Shown here: positions 6,260-11,504 of the stretch, piece by piece
Layout of the letters: every line of letters starts with the position of its first letter
Numbering within the stretch: position 1 is the first letter of the stretch
Source: Erysipelotrichaceae bacterium
GTDB lineage: Bacteria; Bacillota_I; Bacilli_A; Erysipelotrichales; Erysipelotrichaceae
Assembly: GCA_017620435.1 (NCBI GenBank)
Contig: JAFZQL010000041.1
Span: 1-11,504 of the forward strand
Length of the DNA stretch: 11,504 bases
Reading direction: 5' to 3'
The notes under the pieces: model-generated
Databases searched by the model: none
Told to the model about the DNA's origin: nothing
Seen by the model: the letters and a program-made list of their open reading frames with translations, nothing else
Position numbers and translations under genes: made by a program

Positions 6260-6282
6260 AGCGGCATCATGCCGCTTTTTTT
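6260..6282 (+). terminator. Strong Rho-independent terminator after pduL
   Basis: AGCGGCA and TGCCGCT form a GC-rich 7-bp stem with a TCA loop and a run of seven T. It is the strongest terminator geometry in the left half of the window. The T-run directly abuts the AAGGAG ribosome binding site (6283-6288) of the next gene, so it lies inside that gene's leader unless translation uses a leaderless-like start from a promoter I cannot see. Confidence 0.9.
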
Positions 6283-6293
6283 AAGGAGAAGAC

Positions 6294-7097
6294 ATGCTGT
6301 ATACACTGGAAAATGACATTGCCGTATTAAGCGTAGAAACCTACGCCTGCGAGATTCATAGTTTCAGAAGAAAAGACAAGGACATCGAATATATGTGGAA
6401 TGGGGATCCCGCCTACTGGTCGGGAAGAAATCCTGTCCTGTTTCCGCATGTGAGTTCACCGCAGGATAAAATCCTGAATTTCAAGGGAAAGGACTGTAAA
6501 GTCAACAACCACGGCTTCTGCAGAAGAAGCGAATTCGAATTCGTGGAACAGACAGAGGATTCTCTGCTGTTTAGACTTGCGGACGATGAAACGACCTATG
6601 CACAGTATCCGTATCATTTTGAACTGCTGGTGAAGTATACCCTGAAAGAGAATCAGGTCTTCATCGACTACAGGATCACTAATAGAGACGAGGAAGACAT
6701 GTTTTTCGGCTTCGGCCAGCATCCTGCCTTCAACTGTCCGCTTGTCAAAGACAAAACCTTCGGCGACTACTGCATCGAATTCGAAAAGGAAGACGTGGAA
6801 GGAGGAAGACTGGATCTGTCCTACGAGCTGTTTGAACAGTATCCGACCTATATCGTGAATGAACCTGAAAGCAGGACGTTTACACTGACGGACGGAACGA
6901 ATAAAGTAGTCATGCACGTATCGGATCAGTACAGGATCTTCGCCCTGTGGACTCCGCATGCGCCGTTTGTCTGTCTGGAACCTTGGGTCAATACCCTCGA
7001 CTCCACAGAAGATGTTCCGTTTGAAGAAAGACCGGGAAACATCCGCCTTTCTCCGAAAGAGGAATATCGGATCGGATACAGCTTTGAGATCATCTAG
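6294..7097 (+). CDS. Aldose 1-epimerase family protein (LacX-like)
   Basis: The 267-residue product belongs to the galactose mutarotase/LacX superfamily, whose members interconvert alpha and beta anomers of sugars or sugar phosphates in the cytosol. Typical features are YMWNGDPAYWSGRNPVLFPHV (33-53), HGFCRRSEFE with His73, FGFGQHPAFNCPL with catalytic His143, and VCLEPWVNTLDS with catalytic base Glu229. AAGGAG at 6283-6288, five bases before the ATG, fixes the start. The exact sugar is not readable; LacX-type proteins are often found with galactose, tagatose-phosphate or hexose-6-phosphate genes. The next gene, nagB, suggests a sugar-phosphate context, but each has its own control region. A strong terminator directly precedes its ribosome binding site. 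Confidence 0.9.
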   Translation: MLYTLENDIAVLSVETYACEIHSFRRKDKDIEYMWNGDPAYWSGRNPVLFPHVSSPQDKILNFKGKDCKVNNHGFCRRSEFEFVEQTEDSLLFRLADDETTYAQYPYHFELLVKYTLKENQVFIDYRITNRDEEDMFFGFGQHPAFNCPLVKDKTFGDYCIEFEKEDVEGGRLDLSYELFEQYPTYIVNEPESRTFTLTDGTNKVVMHVSDQYRIFALWTPHAPFVCLEPWVNTLDSTEDVPFEERPGNIRLSPKEEYRIGYSFEII

Positions 7098-7114
7098 AAC
7101 AGATAAAAATAGGC

Positions 7115-7120
7115 TATAAT
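7115..7120 (+). promoter_or_regulatory. Candidate -10 element for nagB
   Basis: A perfect TATAAT lies 25 bases before the nagB start. No convincing -35 is found at 16-18 bp upstream; TTGAGA at 7084-7089 is 25 bp away, which is too far. Either the promoter is weak and activator-dependent or nagB is partly read from the epimerase gene. Confidence 0.45.
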
Positions 7121-7144
7121 AGAGATGAAAAGAGGATGAATAAT

Positions 7145-7873
7145 ATGATTACCTTGATTAAAGTCAGAGATTACGATGAAGCTTCCGATAAGGCTTTTGA
7201 AGTGATGAAGGAATTCCTGAAACCGGGTAAGGTACTGGGGCTGGCAACCGGTTCGACGCCTCTGGGTCTGTATGCAAGGATGGTCTTCGATCACGAGGAG
7301 AACGGAACATCTTATCAGGAGATCAAGTCTTTCAACCTGGATGAATACGTAGGACTTCCGATCACCCATCCGGAAAGCTACTACGCTTTCATGCACAGAA
7401 ATCTCTTTGATCATATCGATATCAGGGAAGAGAACGTTCACATTCCTTCTGGTCTGGGAGAAGATCTGGAAGCGCAGGCTAGAGCCTATGACGAGATGAT
7501 CGACGCTTCACCGGTCGATATTCAGCTGCTGGGCATCGGTTCGGACGGACATATTGCCTTCAATGAACCGGGAACGCCGTTTGATTCCGGAACGCATGTA
7601 ACGGATCTTGCGGAATCTACGATCAAAGACAACTGCCGTTTCTTTGACAACGATATCACCAAGGTTCCTACCCAGGCTGTAACCCAGGGCATCGGCACGA
7701 TCATGAAAGCGAAGAATATCCTGCTGATCGCTACCGGAGCAAACAAGGCCCAGGCAGTCAAGGATATGGTGGAAGGACCGGTCGATGTTGCGTGTCCGGC
7801 ATCCATCCTGCAGAGACACGAAAATGTGACTGTGATCGTCGATACGGCGGCAGCGGCATTGTTGAGCGAATAA
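7145..7873 (+). CDS. nagB: Glucosamine-6-phosphate deaminase
   Basis: Converts glucosamine-6-phosphate to fructose-6-phosphate and ammonia, passing amino sugars from mucin, chitin or peptidoglycan into glycolysis. The 242-residue length matches Gram-positive NagB. Visible motifs are GLATGSTPLGLY (32-43, phosphate-binding loop), SFNLDEYVGL with catalytic Asp66, HPESYYAFM, and LLGIGSDGHIAFNEPG, which carries Asp134, His136 and Glu141 of the catalytic set. VPTQAVTQGIGTIMKAKNIL and ATGANKAQAV follow. An ATG at 7136 is in frame but sits directly against AGAGG (7131-7135); the ATG at 7145 has correct spacing and is chosen. No nagA (deacetylase) or PTS gene is in view. Thioredoxin follows 61 bases downstream without a terminator between, so the two may share a transcript. 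Confidence 0.97.
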   Translation: MITLIKVRDYDEASDKAFEVMKEFLKPGKVLGLATGSTPLGLYARMVFDHEENGTSYQEIKSFNLDEYVGLPITHPESYYAFMHRNLFDHIDIREENVHIPSGLGEDLEAQARAYDEMIDASPVDIQLLGIGSDGHIAFNEPGTPFDSGTHVTDLAESTIKDNCRFFDNDITKVPTQAVTQGIGTIMKAKNILLIATGANKAQAVKDMVEGPVDVACPASILQRHENVTVIVDTAAAALLSE

Positions 7874-7909
7874 CCTGAGCATTTTACTTCCATTTCTGAA
7901 AAAGATGTA

Positions 7910-7915
7910 GATAAT
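7910..7915 (+). promoter_or_regulatory. Weak candidate -10 before the thioredoxin gene
   Basis: GATAAT matches five of six -10 positions and lies 19 bases before the thioredoxin ATG. No recognisable -35 is present at the right distance. The call is tentative; readthrough from nagB is an equally good explanation. Confidence 0.25.
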
Positions 7916-7934
7916 GGATGACAGGAGGTGGAAT

Positions 7935-8243
7935 ATGAGAATCATTAATACCGAAGAATACAATGAACTGATCAAGAACGGTACTGTCCTGGTGGATTTC
8001 TTTGCGGAATGGTGCGGACCTTGCAAGATGCTGGGTCCGGTCCTGGAAGAAGTTTCCGGGGAATACCCTGATATAGTGTTTGTAAAAGTGAATGTCGATG
8101 AGAACATGGATCTGGCGGAAAGTCTGGGAATCATGAGTATCCCGACGGTCTATCTGTTTAGAGACGGAGCTGTTGCCGCCAGAATGAACGGCTACCGCGA
8201 CAAGGGCGGTGTAAAGGCCTTTATCGAAGATTCGCTGAAATAA
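7935..8243 (+). CDS. trxA: Thioredoxin
   Basis: The 102-residue product is a single-domain thioredoxin, a cytosolic dithiol reductant for ribonucleotide reductase, peroxiredoxins and other targets. The active site is EWCGPCK with Cys27 and Cys30, the cis-proline is Pro70 in MSIPTVYLF, and VLVDFFAEW and VKVNVDEN are standard strands. No signal peptide or membrane anchor is present. An in-frame ATG at 7914 precedes it, but AGGAGGTG at 7923-7930 sits inside that extension and points to 7935. No thioredoxin reductase gene is nearby. Divergence from canonical TrxA (for example VAARMNGYRDKGG at the C-terminal side) leaves open that it is a secondary thioredoxin paralogue. Confidence 0.93.
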   Translation: MRIINTEEYNELIKNGTVLVDFFAEWCGPCKMLGPVLEEVSGEYPDIVFVKVNVDENMDLAESLGIMSIPTVYLFRDGAVAARMNGYRDKGGVKAFIEDSLK

Positions 8244-8266
8244 AACGGAACCTATCATGATCAAGG

Positions 8267-8297
8267 AAAGGCTCTGCAGAAGAGCCTTTTTCTTTTT
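8267..8297 (+). terminator. Strong Rho-independent terminator after trxA
   Basis: AAAGGCTCT and AGAGCCTTT make a 9-bp stem with a five-base loop, followed by a T-run interrupted once by C. It cleanly ends the nagB-trxA region before the polyamine transport operon. Confidence 0.92.
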
Positions 8298-8334
8298 ATT
8301 CCCCAAATCATGATAAAAACCTTTAAAAATAACT

Positions 8335-8340
8335 TATAAT
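8335..8340 (+). promoter_or_regulatory. Promoter -10 element for the pot operon
   Basis: A perfect TATAAT lies in a very AT-rich stretch 23 bases before the potA ATG. ATGATA at 8310-8315 is a four-of-six match to the -35 but with a long 19-bp spacer. The leader would be under 20 bases, so no riboswitch-type control fits here. Confidence 0.6.
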
Positions 8341-8363
8341 ATATTTACTTGGAGGACCTGACT

Positions 8364-9947
8364 ATGGAAAAGTTGATTGAATTTAGAAATATTGTAAAGA
8401 GTTTCGATGGTCAAACGGTATTGAAGGGTATCAATCTGGATATCTATGAGAATGAATTTGTCACTCTGCTGGGACCATCGGGCTGCGGTAAGACGACCCT
8501 GTTAAGGATCCTGGGCGGTTTTTTGGAGCAGGATGAGGGTTCGGTTATTTTTAACGGGGAAGAGATCTCGAATGTGCCTGCTTACCAGCGGCCTATCAAT
8601 ACGGTCTTCCAGAAATATGCGCTGTTCCCGCATCTGAACGTCTATGAGAACGTCGCTTTCGGCTTAAGGATCAAGAAGATGTCGAACGACCTGATCGAAC
8701 CGAAAGTCAACAAGATGCTGGAACTGGTAGGACTGGACGGGTATCAGAAAAGAGATGTTACACAGCTTTCCGGCGGTCAGCAGCAGCGTGTTGCCATCGC
8801 CAGAGCTCTGGTCAACGAACCGGATGTGCTTCTGCTGGATGAGCCGTTAAGCGCTCTGGATGCAAAGCTGCGTAAAGAGATGCAGCAGGAACTGAAGCGT
8901 ATTCAGGAAGAGGTCGGTATTACCTTCATTTTCGTTACCCACGATCAGGAAGAAGCGCTGACGATGTCGGATAAGATCGTCGTCATGAAAGACGGCAACA
9001 TCGAGCAGATCGGTACGCCGACGGAAATCTACAATGAACCGATCAACAGATATGTCGCAAACTTCATCGGTCAGTCCAACATCATCGACGGCATCATGAA
9101 GAAAGATTATCTGGTCAACTTCGATGACAAGGATTTCGAATGCGTCGACCACGGCTTCAAGCCGAAGCAGCCTGTCGATGTCGTCATCAGACCGGAAGAT
9201 ATTCATCTTGGCAAGAAGAACAAGGGACAGATGAACGGTCAGGTCCTTTCTGTACTGTTCAAGGGCGTTCATTATGAAGTGATCGTCGAGACCAAACGCG
9301 GTGCCGCCAAGACGATCAAGCTGCATGTCATGGGCAACCAGGACGTATTTAACGAGGAAGCCAACGAAAAGATGAGCGCTGCCGATTTTACGATGGATAT
9401 TGAAGACGTTGAAACGCTGACGGATCAGGAACTGATCCTGCGTGCCAATGCCCAGGCCTGGAAGGCGGATACGGAAGATGAGATTTCCATCACCCATGTC
9501 GCCCACAGCATCAAGGCTGAACCGGGTAAGTATCCGGTCATCTTCAAGACGGATGCGGGAACCACGGTAAATGCGGATGTCAACGTCGTTCAGCCGAAGG
9601 TCATTGAAGACAAGGAAGAGAAGATCGGCATTCAGGCGTTCGATGTATACAAGACGATCGATGAGATCAAGGAATCCATGGCGATTTCCGTCGACCTGAA
9701 GAACTGGGCCGACGCCTATGCCTGGGATCTGGAAACGGAGAACGAAGTCGAGATCGACGATGTCCGTTTCGATTTTGATCCGATGGAGATCAAGGAAGGC
9801 AACTACGACGTTACGTTCGTAACGGAAGGACGTACTTACAAGGTTCATACGACTGAAGTTCAGGAAGAAGGAGATATCGTATCTCTGAGCATCGATCCTG
9901 AAGATATTCATGTAATGGAGAAGAGTATCGGAAATGAAGAGCTTTAA
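8364..9947 (+). CDS. potA: Spermidine/putrescine ABC importer ATPase PotA with a large insert in its TOBE domain
   Basis: Encodes the ATPase that powers uptake of polyamines through PotB-PotC. Residues 1-240 are a complete importer-type ATPase: Walker A GPSGCGKTT (38-46), Q-loop Gln83, signature LSGGQQQRVA (135-144), Walker B LLLDEP with Glu160, and switch His193. FIGQSNIIDG (234-243) opens the C-terminal TOBE domain, which includes VIRPEDIHLGKK (274-285) and ends with VSLSIDPEDIHVMEK (506-520), a typical TOBE ending. Between about residues 335 and 500 lies extra sequence made of two similar repeats. The total of 527 residues compares with about 360-380 for ordinary PotA. There is no frameshift: the frame, codon use and ending are intact. 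The frame reads back to a TTG at 8349, but that overlaps GGAGG (8351-8355), so ATG 8364 is the start. It overlaps potB by 14 bases. Confidence 0.95.
   Translation: MEKLIEFRNIVKSFDGQTVLKGINLDIYENEFVTLLGPSGCGKTTLLRILGGFLEQDEGSVIFNGEEISNVPAYQRPINTVFQKYALFPHLNVYENVAFGLRIKKMSNDLIEPKVNKMLELVGLDGYQKRDVTQLSGGQQQRVAIARALVNEPDVLLLDEPLSALDAKLRKEMQQELKRIQEEVGITFIFVTHDQEEALTMSDKIVVMKDGNIEQIGTPTEIYNEPINRYVANFIGQSNIIDGIMKKDYLVNFDDKDFECVDHGFKPKQPVDVVIRPEDIHLGKKNKGQMNGQVLSVLFKGVHYEVIVETKRGAAKTIKLHVMGNQDVFNEEANEKMSAADFTMDIEDVETLTDQELILRANAQAWKADTEDEISITHVAHSIKAEPGKYPVIFKTDAGTTVNADVNVVQPKVIEDKEEKIGIQAFDVYKTIDEIKESMAISVDLKNWADAYAWDLETENEVEIDDVRFDFDPMEIKEGNYDVTFVTEGRTYKVHTTEVQEEGDIVSLSIDPEDIHVMEKSIGNEEL
9390..9590 (+). 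repeat. First Ig-like-looking repeat in the PotA insert (residues 343-409)
   Basis: Within the PotA extension, this unit has A-x-A-W at residues 363-366, TEDE at 370-373, then I-K-(2)-P-G-x-Y-P-V-x-F-x-T (383-396) and a TVNADVNVV strand. The G-x-Y-x-V-x-F-x-T pattern resembles the final strands of bacterial Ig-like domains common in Firmicute surface proteins. The domain assignment is inference. Confidence 0.6.
9630..9860 (+). repeat. Second Ig-like-looking repeat in the PotA insert (residues 423-499)
   Basis: It repeats the same order of landmarks: A-Y-A-W (451-454), TENE (458-461), I-K-E-G-N-Y-D-V-T-F-V-T (476-487), and a closing YKVHTTEV strand. The spacing from Trp to the Gly of the end motif is 25 residues here against 22 in the first unit. 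Identity outside the landmarks is low, so the duplication is old. Confidence 0.6.
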
Positions 9948-10713
9948 GAGATTAGTATACCCGTATCTTGTATGGGCAGGCATACTGATCGTATTACCGA
10001 TGCTGATCATCGTATTCTATGCCTTCTCCACGCAGGGTAACGATGTCATTCCTGTGAAACTGACACTGGAAAACTTTGTCAGATTCTTTTCGGACTCGAT
10101 CTTTATCGAAGTCCTCTGGCGCAGCGTAGGTCTGGCTTTTATCACGACCGTGATCTGTATCATTCTGGGCTATCCTGCCGCATACTTCATCGCGCAGCTG
10201 GCTCCGGATTCCCAGTCCGTCATGGTCCTGCTGGTAACGTTGCCGCAGCTGATCAACATGCTTGTGAGAACATACGCCTGGAGAGGTATCCTGCTGAATA
10301 CCGGTTTCTCTCCGGCGGTTAAGGTTTATATCGGCATGGTCTACAACTTCCTGCCGTACATGATCCTGCAGATCTATACCTCATTGTCGAAGATGGACCC
10401 TTCACTGGTTCCTGCCGCCCATGACCTGGGCTGCGACGACAAGACGGCATTCCTGAAGGTTACCCTGCCGTTGAGTGTTCCGGGCATCATTTCCGGCATT
10501 ACGCTGGTATTCCTGCCGGCCGTATCCAGCTTCTTTATTCCGAAACTGCTGGGAGGAGGCTCCTACGTGCTGGTCGGCAACCTGATCGAGAACTATTTCG
10601 TTACAACAGGAGACTGGAACTTCGGTTCAGCCGTATCGCTGCTGATGGCTCTGGTCATCGTGATTTCGATGTATTTTACGAAGAAGTTCGACTATGACAA
10701 GGAGGAAAGATAA
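9934..10713 (+). CDS. potB: Spermidine/putrescine ABC importer permease PotB
   Basis: The 259-residue product is an inner-membrane permease, one half of the PotB-PotC channel. About six hydrophobic segments are visible, starting with residues 12-32 and ending with 232-248. The cytoplasmic EAA loop that docks on PotA is at about 160-184 (AAHDLGCDDK...LPLSVPG), in its usual place between helices. VRTYAWRGIL (111-120) and FFIPKLLGGG (200-209) are typical of PotB-type proteins. The start lies inside the potA end, a 14-base overlap that implies translational coupling, and the stop overlaps the potC start by one base. It is slightly shorter than enteric PotB, without any visible loss of a segment. 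Confidence 0.95.
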   Translation: MKSFKRLVYPYLVWAGILIVLPMLIIVFYAFSTQGNDVIPVKLTLENFVRFFSDSIFIEVLWRSVGLAFITTVICIILGYPAAYFIAQLAPDSQSVMVLLVTLPQLINMLVRTYAWRGILLNTGFSPAVKVYIGMVYNFLPYMILQIYTSLSKMDPSLVPAAHDLGCDDKTAFLKVTLPLSVPGIISGITLVFLPAVSSFFIPKLLGGGSYVLVGNLIENYFVTTGDWNFGSAVSLLMALVIVISMYFTKKFDYDKEER

Positions 10714-11504
10714 TGAACAAGAAATTCGATTACAAGAAGCTTTATCTGATCCTGGTCATGGCTTTCTTCTACCTGCCTATCGTCTACGTGATCTTCTTCT
10801 CGTTCAACGCGTCGAGATCGCTGACGAACTTTACAGGTTTCTCCTTGAGATGGTATGAGAAGATGTTCAAGACCAGATCAATGATGGAATCGATCTACTA
10901 TTCCACGGTCATTGCCGTGATCGCTACGATCGTGTCGACGATTGCCGGTACGATTGTCGCCATCGGCTTAAGCAAGTCTTCCCGTCTGGTGAAACAGGTC
11001 GTGACCCAGGTCAACAATCTGCCGATGCTGAATCCGGATATCGTTACCGCTATCGGACTGATGCTGCTGTTCTCGACCTTCAATATCCCGACCGGATTCT
11101 TCACGATGCTGCTGGCGCACATCATCTTCTGTATCCCTTACGTGATCCTGTCGGTCACCCCGAAGCTCAGACAGCTGGATGACAACCTGGCGGAAGCGGC
11201 GCTGGATCTTGGCTGTACGCCATTCCAGGCCCTCTATAAGGTCATTATTCCACAGATCAAGGAAGGCATCATATCCGGTGCGCTGGTCGCCTTTACGATG
11301 TCCTTCGACGATTTCGTCATTTCCTATTTCACGACCGGTCCGGGCATCAACAACATCTCGACCTACGTCTATGCGACGACCAAGAGGATCAACCCCAGCG
11401 TCAATGCCCTGTCGACACTGATCGTCATCGGCATCACGGTGGTGCTGGTCATCGCCAACGTCGTTCCTCTTTTGAAGGAAAGGAGAAAGAAAAATGAAGA
11501 AGCT
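10713..11504 (+). CDS. potC: Spermidine/putrescine ABC importer permease PotC (3' end outside the window)
   Basis: The frame stays open to the end of the window, giving 264 residues so far, so only a few residues or the stop codon are likely missing. It is the second channel-forming permease for polyamine uptake. Hydrophobic segments occur at about 10-30, 63-87, 105-122, 128-148, 186-206 and 233-253. The EAA loop LAEAALDLGCTPFQALYKVI is at 159-178, and SFDDFVISYFTTGPG (197-211) is a characteristic PotC segment. AAGGAGG at 10699-10705 gives a strong ribosome binding site, and the start shares a base with the potB stop. The basic tail (KERRKKNEEA) is a normal cytoplasmic ending. A fusion to the binding protein, known in some Firmicutes, cannot be strictly excluded but is unlikely given the separate start just downstream. 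Confidence 0.95.
   Translation, partial: MNKKFDYKKLYLILVMAFFYLPIVYVIFFSFNASRSLTNFTGFSLRWYEKMFKTRSMMESIYYSTVIAVIATIVSTIAGTIVAIGLSKSSRLVKQVVTQVNNLPMLNPDIVTAIGLMLLFSTFNIPTGFFTMLLAHIIFCIPYVILSVTPKLRQLDDNLAEAALDLGCTPFQALYKVIIPQIKEGIISGALVAFTMSFDDFVISYFTTGPGINNISTYVYATTKRINPSVNALSTLIVIGITVVLVIANVVPLLKERRKKNEEA
11494..11504 (+). CDS. potD: Probable start of the polyamine-binding protein gene potD (only first codons visible)
   Basis: An ATG in the +1 frame relative to potC, spelling Met-Lys-Lys and the start of a Leu codon, follows AAGGAG (11480-11485) by eight bases. A start with two lysines fits a signal peptide, and potD is the usual next gene after potC. Identity rests on position only; the protein itself is not visible. 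Confidence 0.45.

Noticed and set aside
7874..7934. Possible terminator between nagB and trxA
   Set aside because: No stable hairpin followed by a T-run could be found in the 61-base gap.
8298..8363. Possible riboswitch or polyamine-responsive leader before potA
   Set aside because: The predicted leader is under 20 bases and there is no conserved structure; the AT-rich stretch is explained by the promoter.
8847..10010. A 387-codon open frame on the - strand opposite potA
   Set aside because: It lies entirely antisense to potA and the start of potB, has no ribosome binding site or recognisable domain, and its translation reads as the reverse complement of common potA codons. Balanced base composition makes such long shadow frames likely.
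10679..10742. Similar KKFDY segments at the end of PotB and the start of PotC, suggesting a short duplication at the junction
   Set aside because: Only about five residues match, with different codons, in lysine-rich cytoplasmic ends where such matches arise by chance.
1..11504. Mobile element, CRISPR array, tRNA or defence island
   Set aside because: Nothing in the window shows transposase, integrase, repeat-spacer or tRNA-like structure; all genes are core or common metabolic genes with uniform codon use and orientation.

Overview
The window reads as a stretch of core chromosome from a low-to-mid GC Gram-positive bacterium (Firmicutes/Bacillota). The evidence is strong AGGAGG-type ribosome binding sites, extended -10 promoters, Rho-independent terminators, a short NagB, and the potA-potB-potC gene order. 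The roughly balanced base composition, CTG-rich leucine codons, a PduL-type phosphotransacylase and an amino-sugar/polyamine gene set would fit an Erysipelotrichia-like gut Firmicute. That placement is inference; no rRNA or other taxonomic marker is present.

All 14 recognisable genes lie on the + strand, and no gene-free stretch exceeds about 120 bases. From left to right: (1) the 3' part of an ABC exporter half-transporter, overlapping by one base a RidA enamine/imine deaminase, closed by a terminator that begins just before the ridA stop codon; (2) a patatin-like lipase with its own extended -10 promoter, then pyruvate kinase; (3) a gene-expression and secretion cluster, rpmG-secE-nusG-secG, then smpB after a perfect 12-bp inverted repeat (rpmG and secE are short genes of 50 and 59 codons); (4) a PduL-type phosphotransacylase with its own promoter, a strong terminator, and a LacX-like aldose 1-epimerase whose ribosome binding site directly follows the T-run; (5) nagB (glucosamine-6-phosphate deaminase) and a thioredoxin, closed by a strong terminator; (6) a spermidine/putrescine ABC importer operon, potA-potB-potC, with the likely first codons of potD at the window edge.

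Functionally the window mixes housekeeping (SecE and SecG of the translocon, NusG, ribosomal protein L33, SmpB for trans-translation, pyruvate kinase) with carbon and energy metabolism (PduL linking acyl-CoA and acyl phosphate, sugar mutarotation, entry of amino sugars into glycolysis), redox and damage control (thioredoxin, RidA) and polyamine uptake.

The most unusual object is PotA. At 527 residues it is about 150 longer than a normal PotA. The extra sequence is a tandem pair of Ig-like-looking repeats inserted into the C-terminal TOBE regulatory domain, with the TOBE ending restored afterwards. Other points worth a second look are regulatory: terminator-like hairpins inside the leaders of rpmG and the epimerase gene, a stop codon that doubles as an extended -10 element, and the dyad between secG and smpB. 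I see no mobile element, CRISPR array, tRNA, rRNA or clear riboswitch.
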